Assembly (NCBI GenBank): GCA_963575745.1 | Contig: CAUYUJ010005592.1 | Span: 16,001 to 80,000 of the forward strand | Direction: 5' to 3' | Source of the DNA: Prorocentrum cordatum | Taxonomy: Eukaryota > Sar > Dinophyceae > Prorocentrales > Prorocentraceae | DNA length: 64,000 bases | Shown: positions 1 through 10,269 of the stretch, piece after piece | Numbering within the stretch: the first letter of the stretch is position 1 | Layout of the letters: the number at the start of each line of letters is the position of its first letter | Notes under the pieces: generated by a model | Told to the model about the DNA's origin: nothing | Databases searched by the model: none | What the model saw: only the letters and a program-made list of their open reading frames with translations | Position numbers and translations under genes: made by a program

Positions 1-758
1 CGAAGCCTATCGCGGGGCATGCGAGGCCTGTCGCGGCCCTGACCGCGCGAGGGCAGCGCCGACGTGGCTCGAGCAAAGACGGTTCCAGATCGCGCTGCGG
101 CCCGGCCAGGTCGCGCGAGGGCGCGATGCGCGGCCCCCGCCCCCCGCGGGGCCCACCCCGGCTCGAGGGCCACCCCTCCCCGTTTTGGGCCCCCCTCCCC
201 GCCCGCGGTGGAGCGGCGGAGGGCCGGCGGGCGGGGCGGGCGCCTTCGCCGCGGGGGGGGCGCTCAGCGGCGGGCGGGGGCGACCCCAGAAATGGGCCAA
301 CAGGCCTGGGGGGGGGGGGCAGACGGAGCGCCACTCGCGAAGGGTTCCAGCTGGGCGCGGCCTCCGAGCCTGCGCCGGTCGCGCCCCGGGCCGCTCGGCG
401 GCCAGCTCTCGCGCCAGGGCGCGCGTCGCGGCTCCCGCCCTGAAGGGTCGCGCGGAGCCCCGCCGCCGCCGGCGCTCTCCTCGGCGCCGCCCCCCAGCCA
501 GCGGCCGGCGCGCGGGCGACGCCCCCGCCCCAGAGGGTCGCGCGGGGCCCCGCCGCTGCCTCCCGCTGGCCAACCTCGTCGGGCCATCCAGAGCTCGCGG
601 AGCTCGACGAGCCACTCGCCTCCGATCGGAGGCAGCTACCGTCGCCTGGCTCGCGATGTCGCACTGGGACCTCGGACTAACCATGTGTCCAGCGGCGACC
701 TGCAAGAAACCTAGCCGCCCGCAGCCGCCAACCTCATGGAGCCGGGCCACCTTGCGCT
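1..758. other. GC-rich stretch, no supportable gene
   Basis: Very GC-rich, so several frames stay open on both strands; the translated products are Arg/Pro/Gly/Ala mixtures without domain-like patches. A local near-duplication is visible: a GGGTCGCGCGG(A/G)GCCCCGCC block at about 445 recurs at about 535. Confidence 0.6.
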
Positions 759-2257
759 TCAATGTCTATCTGCTGGTATCCTCGAGGCCCGCGTTCTCGA
801 GTAGGGCTGCCGCGCCCCGCCCCCGAATTGGCCGTTCTCCCAGTCGCCGACGTCGCGGTTGAGCTCCGCCTCCAGCTCCTCCGCGACGCTGTCGCGGCCG
901 GCCTCCGCCTGCTCGTCCTGCAGGAGCGAAGCGATCTCTCTCGGTGGGGCGGCATCGACGTCGGCCTCCGGCGTCGCTATCGTCCTCGCCAGCGACGGCG
1001 CTGGCGACGGCCCTCCCGTCTCCCCGTCGCTCACGGGCGCCGCTGGCGCCCGTCCGGCGCTGCGGCGGCGGCGCAGGGCCCGTCGCCTTATTGCGCTCAG
1101 CGAAGTTATTCCTCGACGGGATCCAGTTTGCCAAGACTGGAATGGCCGACGCCTCGTCCACATCCGCGAAGACCTTGCCCGAGCGCAGTACCAATGCGAA
1201 CTGCTGCCAAAGCCTGGAGACGACGGCGCGGCGCGCCCTCGCGAAGGTGCCCGCGCCCTCTGGCGACGGCTGCCAGGGAGGTCGCGCTCTCGGGACCCCC
1301 GTCGCCCCCGCTGCCGACGGGGGCATCGCTCGCCCCGAGCGCTCCGAGGCCCCGCCCAGCCCGCGACGTCATCGGGGAGGTGGGCCACCGCGATCTCGCC
1401 CGCCAAAGCCGGCGCAAGCATGCTCCGGAGCACCGCGTGGCCCGCCGCCGCCGCGTCGGCGCATCTAGCGGCCGCGCGGACCACCTCCCTGCCAGCGTCG
1501 TCGCGCCTCGGCGAGTCCCCGTGACTAGCTGCTCCAGGGTCCCGATGAACGCATTGGCGAATCGGGCCGGCTTGGGTCCAGGCCAGGGCGTGGAGGGCCT
1601 GGTTGCACCGTCGGCCCACGGCGCTCGGCAGCCCTGGCGTGCACGTGGTCGGTGAAGTGCGCGAACATATTCGGCCTCGGGATGCTGCGCGCGCGCAGGA
1701 TCCATCGGCGCAGCCTCTCGCTCGCAGGCACGTGCGACCTCATTGTGTTGAGGCGCGCGCGGCCTGTGATGCCATCCACCACCCGCCCCGAGTCCATGCA
1801 CGACCGCGCCACCTCGAGCAGCTGGGGCAAGGGCTGCCTCCGATGTGCCCACTCTCGGGCCTCCAGTTCGCCGCGGCTCTCCTCGGCGGCGGAAACGCCT
1901 CGCGCCACTCCAGCTCGCACGCTGCCACAATGCTCGCCGCTAGGGCGTCCTCAAGCATGGCCTGTTCGGGGCGTCCCGCGGCCGCAACTGTAGCGGTACA
2001 TCGGCCAACGCCCGGTCGATGAACTCCCTCAATGGAGCCCGTGCTTCCTCAACGCTGAGGTCCGCGGCCGCCGCCACATGTCCGAACGTATCCTCGAGTT
2101 CGAGTTCGCTGGCCTGCAGCACCAGGAGTGAGCCGAGGAGGCCACAACCATGCAACATGTTGCTGACCTTCCGCTGCGCGGCGTAGAGTGCGCACGGCCC
2201 ACGGGCCAGCATCTGCGCCCAACCGTTGTTCAAAATCGGCCGAGCACCTGAGCCCAA
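759..2257 (-). pseudogene. Multi-frame hypothetical coding relic
   Basis: I do not recognise this product. Reading the minus strand from 2257 downward, protein-like stretches follow one another in different frames: an Ala/Leu/Glu-rich helical segment (about 2230-1960, with LVLQASELELEDTFGH), then LEDALAASIVAACELEWREA (about 1955-1895), then LPQLLEVARSCMDSGRVVDG (about 1840-1780) and ERLRRWILRARSIPRPNMFA, then ANAFIGTLEQLV (about 1560), then an Ala-rich helical run around 1500-1370, and finally SVAEELEAELNRDVGDWENG near 860-810. At least four frame changes are needed, so this is either a decayed gene or a gene whose introns I cannot place. The end near 759 is an in-frame stop; the true 5' end is unknown. 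Confidence 0.35.
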
Positions 2258-2336
2258 ATGGCAATAGAAATTGGGCAGCTACGGAGGATACATTTACGTG
2301 TTGGTACACGGGGGCACAGGTTGTCCGCCTTCGAAG

Positions 2337-2810
2337 TCATGCTGGGCTGGACGCCAAGATCTTGGCCCAGCCGCCCACTGTGAAAAGTTGTCTCCGCCTC
2401 CCCCCCATTCGCGCCCTCCGCCCGGAGCGGCGGAAACAGGCCTGCAGGCTGCCTTTCCTGCTGAAGTACACGATGGAAATGCGGGTGCCCTCGAAATCGA
2501 GGGCCATGTGGGGAATCGTGCCGTCGAACCTCAGCCACCTGTCCTGCCGGCGTGAAAACCCACACTCGGGGACGCCGCCGAAAAGACGCAAATCGAAACT
2601 GCCGTATCCAGAGAACCCACGGCCGATGCCAGCTTCCCTCTGGGGAGGCCACATCGCTGTGCTGGGACAACACAGGTTCCGAATGTCGAATGAAGGCCTG
2701 GCGTGAGGCTCTGGAGCACAGGGTTGACCAGACATGTTTCCGAGCGCATTTGAATACAAATGATAATCAACATCGGCACCCATTTGCTGCATGCAGTACT
2801 GATGACACAT
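2337..2810 (-). pseudogene. 2OG-Fe(II) oxygenase-like domain, C-terminal half
   Basis: A 157-codon minus-strand frame. Residues 91-120 (bases 2540-2451) read RWLRFDGTIPH, then a run ending FEGTRISIVYFS. The pattern W-x-x-FDG-x-x-x-H-x8-R followed by a hydrophobic strand resembles the distal half of double-stranded beta-helix 2-oxoglutarate oxygenases, where the second iron-binding His (here H101) is followed by a 2OG-binding Arg (here R110). The HxD-bearing N-terminal half is missing upstream; the sequence before residue 60 has no family resemblance. A matching N-terminal half occurs at 8278-8490 on the same strand. Family assignment is from motif memory only; the locus looks like a fragment. 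Confidence 0.4.
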
Positions 2811-3600
2811 TCATGTGACCTCGTCGCGAGCCACTAGCAAGCGCTAGCAACTGAGCGAGGTATCAAAGACTTGAGCCCAACCATAGGCTGCCAAAACAAA
2901 GCCCCAGACCACTTCCCATGCATGTGCAGCAGAGTGGCTACACGAGCCCCATGTTGATGACATCCACTCGCGCACCAACGGCTGCCTCACGCCACTTTGC
3001 CGACAAAGCTGGACAATAGAGCGGTTCAGGTACCCTTTCTGCTGGCCTCCCCCGCAGCCCTCGAAAGTGGCGACAGTTTCACAGGTCGCAGCCCCCCAGG
3101 GACGGCGAGGTCCCGTTTGGATCCGCGGTGAGTACTGGAGAACCGAATCATGTCGGCCTGGTCATCTGGAGGCCTCCCAAGCGGGGCCGGAGCAGGTGGG
3201 GTCGGACGAGCGCGCCGCATCGCACATGGAGGCAGAGATGATGGGCATGCTTTCCACCACCACCACCAGAAGCTGGAGGGGGGAAGGAGGTGGAGGGTGA
3301 GGAGGAGGAGGAAGAAGCGGGGGAGGAGGACCCCCTCCCCCCCCCAACTTATGGTGGCGGTGGTGGGAAACAGGCCCATCAAGAGAAGAGCATCGGCGGC
3401 GGCGAGATGGAGAAGAGCGGGCTCCAGATCGCGCCACACCGCCGATGCATCGACGATGCGACGCCTCCGACCTCTCCTGTTCCGGTCCTGCCTTTGGAGA
3501 CCTGAGCATCAGGGCTGACCGCAGGATCCTGCGTGGCCTTCGGCGACAGAGGACTTGAAAAGGGACCACCCGTCCTGGCATTCATGTAGGCCTTACACTA
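2811..3600. other. No gene seen
   Basis: Unique-looking sequence without coding patches. A short GGA/GGT-rich purine run lies at about 3,275-3,370. Its ORFs on both strands are compositional. Confidence 0.5.
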
Positions 3601-3603
3601 CAT

Positions 3604-3774
3604 GTTCTTAGAACAACAGACTGTTCGGGGAACACAATGTTCGTAGAGCATAAAGCCGATGCGCTACACAAAACGAGATCAGCCACACATGCTCTCGAGA
3701 ACACTTCGCTCAAACCACAAAAGGTTCGCTCAAACCACAAAACGTTCGCTCAAACCACAAAAGGTTCTTAGAAC
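3604..3774. repeat. 20-bp x3 tandem repeat bracketed by palindromes
   Basis: TTCGCTCAAACCACAAAA recurs at 3705, 3725 and 3745 (20-bp period). The 11-bp perfect palindrome GTTCTTAGAAC stands at 3604-3614 and again at 3764-3774, bracketing the block. Confidence 0.8.
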
Positions 3775-3936
3775 ATTCGTTGGTGGGCATATAGGCAAGA
3801 CAAGACGCCTCGCCCCTGCTTGAAGGACGGGCCCTCGACAGCCGGGCCAGGCTACCAGAGGCGACGGCCGCCCGGGCCTGCGCGGCGCTGGCTGCAAAAG
3901 GTAAAAAATTGGGAGAGACTGGAGACCTGGAAACGA

Positions 3937-4099
3937 GCACCAACACCAAGGCAGGGTGTTTGCCTCCGCCGGGGAAAGATGACCCTAGATGTTTGTGCTG
4001 GTGGTGGTACTTCGGCCACCCAGAAAGCCCGCATATTACCGCCATCGCCGAAATCGGGACCATCTTCCCTCGGTCGAGGCACGCCGCCGACATTGGTGC
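3937..4099. mobile_element. Foldback (MITE-like) element, copy 1
   Basis: The left arm (from 3937, beginning GCACCAACACC and running through GTTTGCCTCCGCC to GGGGAAAGATG) is an imperfect reverse complement of the right arm (4061-4099, CATCTTCCCTCGG ... CATTGGTGC). A related copy lies at 62,556-62,709, sharing the central part (AGATGTTNGTGCTG, ATTACCNCCATC, GAAATCGGGA-like). Non-autonomous; no coding capacity. Confidence 0.6.
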
Positions 4100-4329
4100 T
4101 GATAAGTCTAGGCCTCCAAGAGAGAGGGGCCCAGGTCGGGCCGAGGCGCACCCGAGGGCTCCTTGATGTCGACCACGAAGCCTGGCGCCATGTCGCCTCG
4201 GACCGGCGCGTCGCGGATTGCAGGTCTCAGGCAGGACAGGGATGGGGGAAAGTGGGAAAACGGAGGGCTGGGGAATCCCAAGAGGAGAAGATACCGATAC
4301 CGCTGCTTGGAGAGAGCGCGCACGCAGCG

Positions 4330-4640
4330 CTGGAGCAAAGGGGAGGGTCCCCCCTTTGCTACCCCCTCCCTTTGGACCTCCCCTGCCCGAAGCCCCCACC
4401 CCTCCCCCTTTTTCCGCCCCTCGGAAGCTCACCTCCGCCCCCCGTTTGGCGCTGCGGAAGCTACCCCCCTCCCCTCCTTTCCAACAGGGGGGGCTTAGCT
4501 ACTCCCTCCCCGTTTGGATAGCCCCCTGCCAGAAGCCCCCCCCCGTACCCCCCATATTTTTCCGCCCTGCGGAAGTAACCCACCTTCGCCCCTTTCGCGT
4601 TCCAAAAGCTACGTCCTCCCCGTCCCCCCTTCATGCCCGA
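4330..4640. repeat. C-rich imperfect tandem repeat
   Basis: Two diverged units of about 145 bp (from about 4360 and 4505), each with CCCTCCC-TTTGGA, GCCNGAAGCCCCC and a TTTTTCCGCCC-GCGGAAG block. The same motif set recurs in weaker form at 5430-5510. Confidence 0.5.
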
Positions 4641-4654
4641 AAGGAAGAACGGCT

Positions 4655-5445
4655 TAACAAGTACACAATATGAATACTACTCTCCTCTCTCCCCTGATGA
4701 CGTCCGGAAGATGTTCGGCCCCACTCCGCGCTGTGTTTTACACACAAGATTCCCGGGAGTTCGGTTTTCGCTCAATTTTTGTCGCAATGTTGCTCCTGTT
4801 GAAGCGCTAGCCTCATTCTCGGGCTTCCGCTCGTTCCGAATAGCGTGCCCGCTTCCCGCTGCAGCGCTGGCCTCCTTTCTGCGCTTCCGCTCGTTCCGAA
4901 TCTTGCTCCCGCTGCAGCGCTGGCCTCAGTTCCGCGCTTCCGCTCGTTCCGAATCGCGCTCCCGCCGCAGCGCTGGCGTCATTATTTCCAGTGCCATGCC
5001 ACGGTATGTAATGCAATGCTAAGTGGTGTTCCGCTGTGCGATGCCATGCCTTCAGCTCCAATGCTAGGATCTACAGCGCTTCGCTACACAGTGCCACGCC
5101 ATGCTATGCCATGCTACGCATTGATCTTCAACGCCATGCTATGCCATGTTCTGTTCTGTGCCGCTGTGCGATGCCATTATTTGCGTTGCAACGCTTTGTG
5201 GTGCAATTCTTCACTACGCTACGCCACGCCTTGCAATGACATAATGCGCCCTGCCGTGCTCTTCTGCGCCCAGCTGCGCCGTGATCTGCGATGCATCGCG
5301 CACTCTCTCGGGATCATCGCCCTGCTCGACATCCGACTGTGCGAACCGAAAGGGGACCTACTATAGGCCATGGTAAGGGATGGGAGGGAGGGGTAGGACG
5401 TCAGATATGACGCGAGCGTGCCTAGCTTGGCTGCCCCCCCCTCTC
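4655..5445 (+). repeat. Dispersed repeat R1, copy A
   Basis: Shares long collinear blocks with copies at 6414-7262 and 10270-10920. The left block has ACACAATATGAA and CTCTCCTCTCTCCCCTGA; the middle has GCTGCAGCGCTGGCCTC/CTTCCGCTCGTTCCGAAT units (three copies at about 4800-4980) and a cryptic ATGCCATGCT-rich section (about 4995-5235). The right block has CCCTGCTCGACATCCGACTG, then GGTAAGGGATGGGAGG and GACGTCAGATATGACGCGAG. No coding capacity recognised. Confidence 0.75.
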
Positions 5446-5559
5446 CGTTGGGACCCCCTTCCTGCCAAAAGCCCCCTCCCCCCCTGCCTTGCGGAGCGGG
5501 GAGGAGGCTTGGAAGCCCCTCTTTCTCCTTTGCCTAAAGGAAGGGCCGCCGAAATCCAA

Positions 5560-6250
5560 AGGAGCGCCGGAAACCAAAGGGCGCCGAGAACCACAGGTGT
5601 GACGAAAACCAACAGGGCGCCGAAAACCACAGGGACGCCGACAAGCACAGGTGCGCCGAAAACCACAAGGGCGCCAAAAACCAACAGTACGCTCAACTCC
5701 AACGACGCGCCGAACTCCAAAAGAGCGCCGAACACAAAGGGGGCGCCGAAAACCAAAAGGGCGCCGAAAACCTGAGAGCGCCGACAACCAAGGGGGCGCC
5801 GAAAACCAAAGGAGCGCCGAAAACCACAAGGACGCCGAAAACCAAAGGGGCGCCGAACACCAAAAGGGCGCCAAAAACAAACAGGGGCGCCGCAAACGAC
5901 AGGGGCACCGAAAACCAAAGGAGCGCCGAAAACCACAAGGGCGCCGAAAACCAAAAGGACACCGAAAACAAAAAAAAAAAAAAACGAAAACCACAATGAC
6001 GCCGAAACTTAAAGGGCGCAGAACACAAAAAGGGGCGCCGAAAACCTGAGGGGCGCCGACAACCAAAAGTACGCCGAGAACCAAAGGAGAGCCGAAAACT
6101 CAAGGAACGCCGAAAACCAAAGGGGCGCTGAAAACCAAAAAGGCACCGAAAACCAACGGGGCGCCGAAAACCGAAGAGGCCGCGAAAACCGAAGGAGCGC
6201 CGAAAACCAAAAGGGTCGCCGAAAACCAACTACGCGCCGAAAACCAAGGC
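5560..6250. repeat. 18-bp minisatellite (GGCGCCGAAAACCAAAAG type)
   Basis: About 37 tandem units with consensus GCGCCGAAAACCAAAAGG, each carrying a KasI-type GGCGCC palindrome or a one-base variant. Because 18 is a multiple of three, several frames stay open and spell hexapeptide repeats such as VFGAPL on the minus strand; these are not treated as genes. An A14 run interrupts the array near 5970. Confidence 0.9.
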
Positions 6251-6360
6251 ATCGACCCCCGCCTCTCGAGCCCCGAATTTCCCTGGGACCGGCTTTCCAT
6301 CCTGAGGCCTGGGTGTTACGCCAGGAGAGGCCCCCGGAGGCCCAAAACAGCAAAGCCCTC

Positions 6361-6413
6361 GCTCCTGCTCCCTCCTCTTCTCCTCCTCCTCCCCCTCCTC
6401 CTCCCCCTCCTCC
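6361..6413. repeat. (TCC)n tract
   Basis: Short polypyrimidine (CTC/CCT) microsatellite at the left border of R1 copy B. Confidence 0.9.
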
Positions 6414-7262
6414 TTCACAATTGCACAATATGAACACTACTCTCCTCTCTCCCCTGACGACGTCCGGAAGATATCCGGCCCCCCTTTCGCTTACTGTTGC
6501 TTGCGTACAGGGTTCCCAGGAAATGGGTTCTCGCTTAGTTTGTTCTTCAACATGTTGCTCCCGCAGAAGCGCTGGCCCAATTCCTGCTCCTCTGGTTGTT
6601 CCAAATCGTGCTCCCGCTGCAGCGCGGGCTTTGTCGGTCATTCCAGATAGGTTCCAAAAATTAAAAAAAATGCCTCCCCGAAAAAAAGATCGGAAGTGAT
6701 TCCGCATTCAGTGTCGATTCGTTGATTTCTGGGGCCGCAGAAGCCCCACGCGTCGTCGCTCTCAGGAAGTATCAAGCAGGAACCCCGTTTCGGCTTGGAG
6801 AAGGCGATGTTGGAAACAGAACCAGCGGGTGATCTCCATCAGCCCCGCCTTGCGGAGCTTTGCGGAGACCCCAGGGAGCTAGATGTGGAGCCACGACTCC
6901 AGACCGGCCCGGACCTCTCTCGAAGACGATCCACGTACCCTCCGAGGAACCTGGCGCCATGCCATGACATGCTGTGCAGTGTTGCGCTCTGCGCCGCTGT
7001 GCGATGTCATGCTTTGCGTTGCAATGCTTTGCGATACAACGCTTCACAGCGCAATGCCACGCCATGCTATGGCATGCTACGCTCTGCCGTGCTCTTCTAC
7101 GCCATGCCATGCTTTGCTCTGGCATGCATCGCGCACCCTCTCGCGATCATTGCCCTGCTCGACATCCGACTGTGCGAATATAGAGGATATATACGCAATG
7201 GTAAGGGATGGGAGGGGGGGTAGGACGTCAGAGATGACGCGAGTGCACCTAGCTTGTCCTCC
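6414..7262 (+). repeat. Dispersed repeat R1, copy B
   Basis: Collinear with copy A: CACAATATGAACACTACTCT at 6424, CTGACGACGTCCGGAAGAT, GCTCCCGCTGCAGCGC units near 6600, a cryptic ATGCCATGCT section at about 6957-7120, then CATTGCCCTGCTCGACATCC near 7148 and GGTAAGGGATGGGAGGG near 7200. It carries an extra segment at about 6640-6950 relative to copy A. Confidence 0.75.
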
Positions 7263-7312
7263 TCCCCCTCTTCCTCCTCCTCCTCCTCGTCCTCCTCCTC
7301 CTCCTCTTCCTT
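7252..7312. repeat. (CCT)n tract
   Basis: Polypyrimidine trinucleotide run directly following R1 copy B. Confidence 0.9.
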
Positions 7313-7632
7313 CCAGCTCCTCTGCAGCCTCCTCCGCCTCCCCCTTCCAGGAGGCCCTTCCACCACCTCTTCTTCCTCGTTCTACATCACCCGTCGTTCC
7401 TTCGCCCCCCTTCGCCCTCATCACGCCCGCGGGCGGTCACCCTCTCTCAGATGCGGATAGCCGGGCAGCTTGCTGACGGTAACCTTCTGGAAGTCGGTCC
7501 CGTTCTGTGGGGCAGTGCCGTCGCAGAGGCGGGCGCCGGGAGCGCGCGGGCGAGGATCGGCGGCGACGGATGCCTCCTTCTCTCTCTCTCTCTCTCTCGC
7601 TCGCCCTCCTCCGTCCGTCTTCTTCTCCGTCC

Positions 7633-7633
<1 letters not shown>
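7313..7633. other. No gene seen
   Basis: C/T-rich then GC-rich DNA between two microsatellites; contains an 18-bp CT dinucleotide run near 7579. ORFs crossing it extend into the flanking arrays. Confidence 0.5.
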
Positions 7634-7665
<32 letters not shown>

Positions 7666-8126
7666 TCCTCCTCCTCCTCCTCCTCCTCCTCCTCCTCCTC
7701 CCCTCCTCCTGTGTCCTTCTGCTCTGTTCTGTTCCTCTTCCTGCTCCCCTCCTCCTCCTCCTCCTCCTCCTTCATCTCCTTCATCTCCACCTCCTCCTCC
7801 CATTCGACTTCTTCCGATTATTCTCATCCTCATGCTCCTCGTCCAATCCTCTCCATCTTCAACGCCTCCCTGCTCAACCTCCTCTCCTCCCGCCTCCCTC
7901 CTTTCTCTCCTCCTCCGCCTTCCTCCTCCTCTTCCTCCTTCTTCCCTTAGTCCTCATCCTCTCCTTCTCCTCGCATCCTCCTCATCCCTCACCATCCAAC
8001 CTCACCACCTCTCTTCTCCTCTTCCTCCTCCTCCTCTTCCTCTTCCTCCTCATCATCCTCCTCCTTTGTCCATCCTCCCCCTCCTCCTCCTCCTCCTCCT
8101 CCTCCTCCTCCTCCTCCTCCTCCTCC

Positions 8127-8172
<46 letters not shown>

Positions 8173-8173
8173 G
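7634..8173. repeat. Compound microsatellite block
   Basis: (GCT)10 at 7634-7662, (CCT)n at 7663-7700, imperfect pyrimidine-rich DNA, then (TCC)n at 8079-8128 passing into (TCA)n at 8127-8173. The strand is almost purine-free for 500 bp. Confidence 0.9.
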
Positions 8174-8277
8174 ACCCTCCTCCTCGTCCCGCCTCTTCTT
8201 TCCTCGAGGAGGAAGAGAAGGAGGGAGGTGGAGGAGGGTGGAAGAGAAGAAGCGGGAGGTGAGGCTTCTAGATAACT

Positions 8278-8490
8278 TCAAAATAATGTGCGAACCTGTG
8301 CGCGCGCATGGTTCCAAGCTGTACCTACGCGGCGAGGCATCGAATCTGGCAACGAAACAAAGGGGTGGCAAGGCGGCTCCGGGTCGTAGATCCACAGACC
8401 ACCCTTGGTGTAGGAGCCGAGGCCGATGATGTACGAGGGCCCATGGTTGTTCTTGTCGACATGCATCTTGGCGTTGTAGTTGTAGTTCAG
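8278..8490 (-). pseudogene. 2OG-Fe(II) oxygenase-like domain, N-terminal half
   Basis: Minus-strand frame reading LNYNYNAK then MHVDKNNHGPSYIIGLGSYT and GGLWIYDP. The H-x-D pair (HVD at about 8463-8455) followed by N-N-x-G-x-S, a beta strand and GG-x-LW matches the proximal iron-binding half of a dioxygenase-type beta-helix seen in many dinoflagellate predicted proteins. The frame then runs into unrelated residues and stops at 8278, without the WxxFDG...H...R half; that half is found at 2337-2810. Recognition is by motif memory. Both pieces look like separated remnants of one family rather than working genes. Confidence 0.45.
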
Positions 8491-8774
8491 CTGTATAGAC
8501 GTGTACCTTCACCAGACGGAGGCGGCGCATCAGGCACAGCAGACGCAGAACGACGGCGCCCAGTACTGCGATAGCGCGCGGCGCCTGCAATGCGGACGCT
8601 GGTATTGAGGCTGATCATGCACTCAGGGTGAACTGCATGAGCCGCAACAGAGAACGGGGCGACAGAGGTGAGGAAAGAAAACGGGAGCGCCGTCAAAAAC
8701 ATCTTCGCCGAGCAGTGGCGGGGATGCGCTGGACAGAGGAACACAAAGAGCACGGTACGTCCACTGGATACGTT

Positions 8775-8966
8775 GGCGGCGAGCGAGAGGGGGAAATGAG
8801 GAGAAGGCCTTCTCAGAAGGCGGCGGGACTTCTCAGAAGCCCTCGCGCCTTCTGAGAAGTCCTCTGTGTCTTCGGGGAAGCTTAGGACATTTCTTAGAAG
8901 GCCGGAGAACTTCCGAGCCTTCTGAGAAGGCCCGCCCCTACTCACTTCCCCACCTCGCTCGCCGCC
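8775..8966. mobile_element. Foldback element with 26-bp terminal inverted repeats
   Basis: The left arm begins GGCGGCGAGCGAG (8775) and ends AAATGAG (8800); the right arm (8941-8966) is its reverse complement with three mismatches in 26. The interior is a string of short palindromes: CTTCTCAGAAG twice and CTTCTGAGAAG twice, plus a TTTCTTAGAAGG variant. No coding capacity. Confidence 0.7.
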
Positions 8967-10269
8967 GAATGCGGCAAGAGCGAACGGACCTATAGAATGA
9001 GCAGTGCTGTCCAGCACAGATGTACGGTCACAACCTGCAGCTTAGAGTGGACACTTCCACTAACAATTTCGAGGGGTGGGTGGACACTCTAACAATCCTA
9101 TCATTGAATGAAAGATGTGTTGAAAATGCTTAAACATGTTCTAACTATGGTTGAAACTGATATTTTACATGTGTAGCTCATGCTTGGAACTTTCGACATC
9201 TGGGAATTACTTGGCAGCATGCTTCCTCTCCTTTGATCGACTTCTACCATCCTGGAGTTTCGACATGCAGTCCACTCCCGCACATAGTAAGCGTCGTTCC
9301 TCTGGGCTGTGCGTCACTGTATCGGGCAGGGCGTGAAGAGGGATCGAGCAACAGCTGGCACAGCTCTCAGCTGTGTCTCGATCCATTCCCCTGCTTCGTG
9401 CACTCGTAACCGAGGTCTCGCCGGCTGGAGGCGCGAGCGGATGATCAGATCAAGCATCTGATGGAGCAATTGTCAAGCATGGCTCCAATGTGGTTTCAGC
9501 CGAACGTGTGGTCAAAACAACTATGATTTAAAAGATCGGCGCCAACATCCCAGAAGTCTCTTAAAACCAACGTAGGCCAACTACGGTTGTTAACGCTGAA
9601 GGCGAACGCGCTCAAACAACTGGGCCAGCTTTCCGGCAAGTTGGCGAAGAAACGCTGGCCCAGCTTTGAGGGAGGAGGTCCCTTAATCAGATGCTTGACT
9701 GTAGGTCAGCCGCTGCCCCAAGAGACCGCAAGAAATATCCAAGCTGGCTCGAGATGGTCGTGGAGCCTCCCAAGGATGCCCGCCGAGAGGTCATACGTGG
9801 TGAGAGCAAGGACATATCTCTGGTCATTCCCTGGTGCAACCCAGAACTTCTTCCTCGCGACATTAATGCACTCGCTACAAGACTAAAGGCGGCTGACGCT
9901 GTCTGACAACTTTGCTGGTAGGCATCTGGTTCGCCACGGATATTGCGCGGCAATCTTTATCCAGGGTGAGATGCTGGAGACGGCTTTCATTGTGAGATCT
10001 GCAATTTGGCAATCCTTGGCCGGGGGGCTGCCGGGGTTGACGAGTGATGGATTCAGTGGGAAGGTAAACGTCGGTGGCAATGTCAACCTGGAGGCGAACA
10101 CGTCTTGGCGGAAGATTTGGCCAGAGGGGTCGAGCTATGCTAGCGGAAATTGTTTATCATGGGCGGGAACTTTGATTATTTGACTGGTCGTTGGAATAGT
10201 TATGACTGCCCCATCTCTCTCCTCTCGCCCCCCTCCTCTCACTCCCCACCTCCCCAGGACTTTCCCGCC
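8967..10269. other. Lower-GC unique region, no firm gene
   Basis: More AT-rich than its surroundings (especially 9050-9260). Holds a 17-bp imperfect hairpin at 9343-9386 (GGATCGAG...CTCGATCC). Short ORFs exist (see 9691-9906). Nothing recognisable. Confidence 0.5.
9691..9906 (+). CDS. Small ORF of unknown function (doubtful)
   Basis: 71-codon ORF with mixed composition (KYPSWLEMVVEPPKDARREV, DISLVIPWCNPELLPRDINA) that is less repetitive than neighbouring ORFs and could be an exon. No family recognised; no start context or splice sites that would settle it. The minus strand is also open here, so it may be chance. Confidence 0.2.
   Translation: MLDCRSAAAPRDRKKYPSWLEMVVEPPKDARREVIRGESKDISLVIPWCNPELLPRDINALATRLKAADAV

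Noticed and set aside
5361-6707. Minus-strand ORFs reading VFGAP/WFSAL repeats
   Set aside because: 18-bp unit repeat keeps frames open; no start or flanking domain supports a protein.
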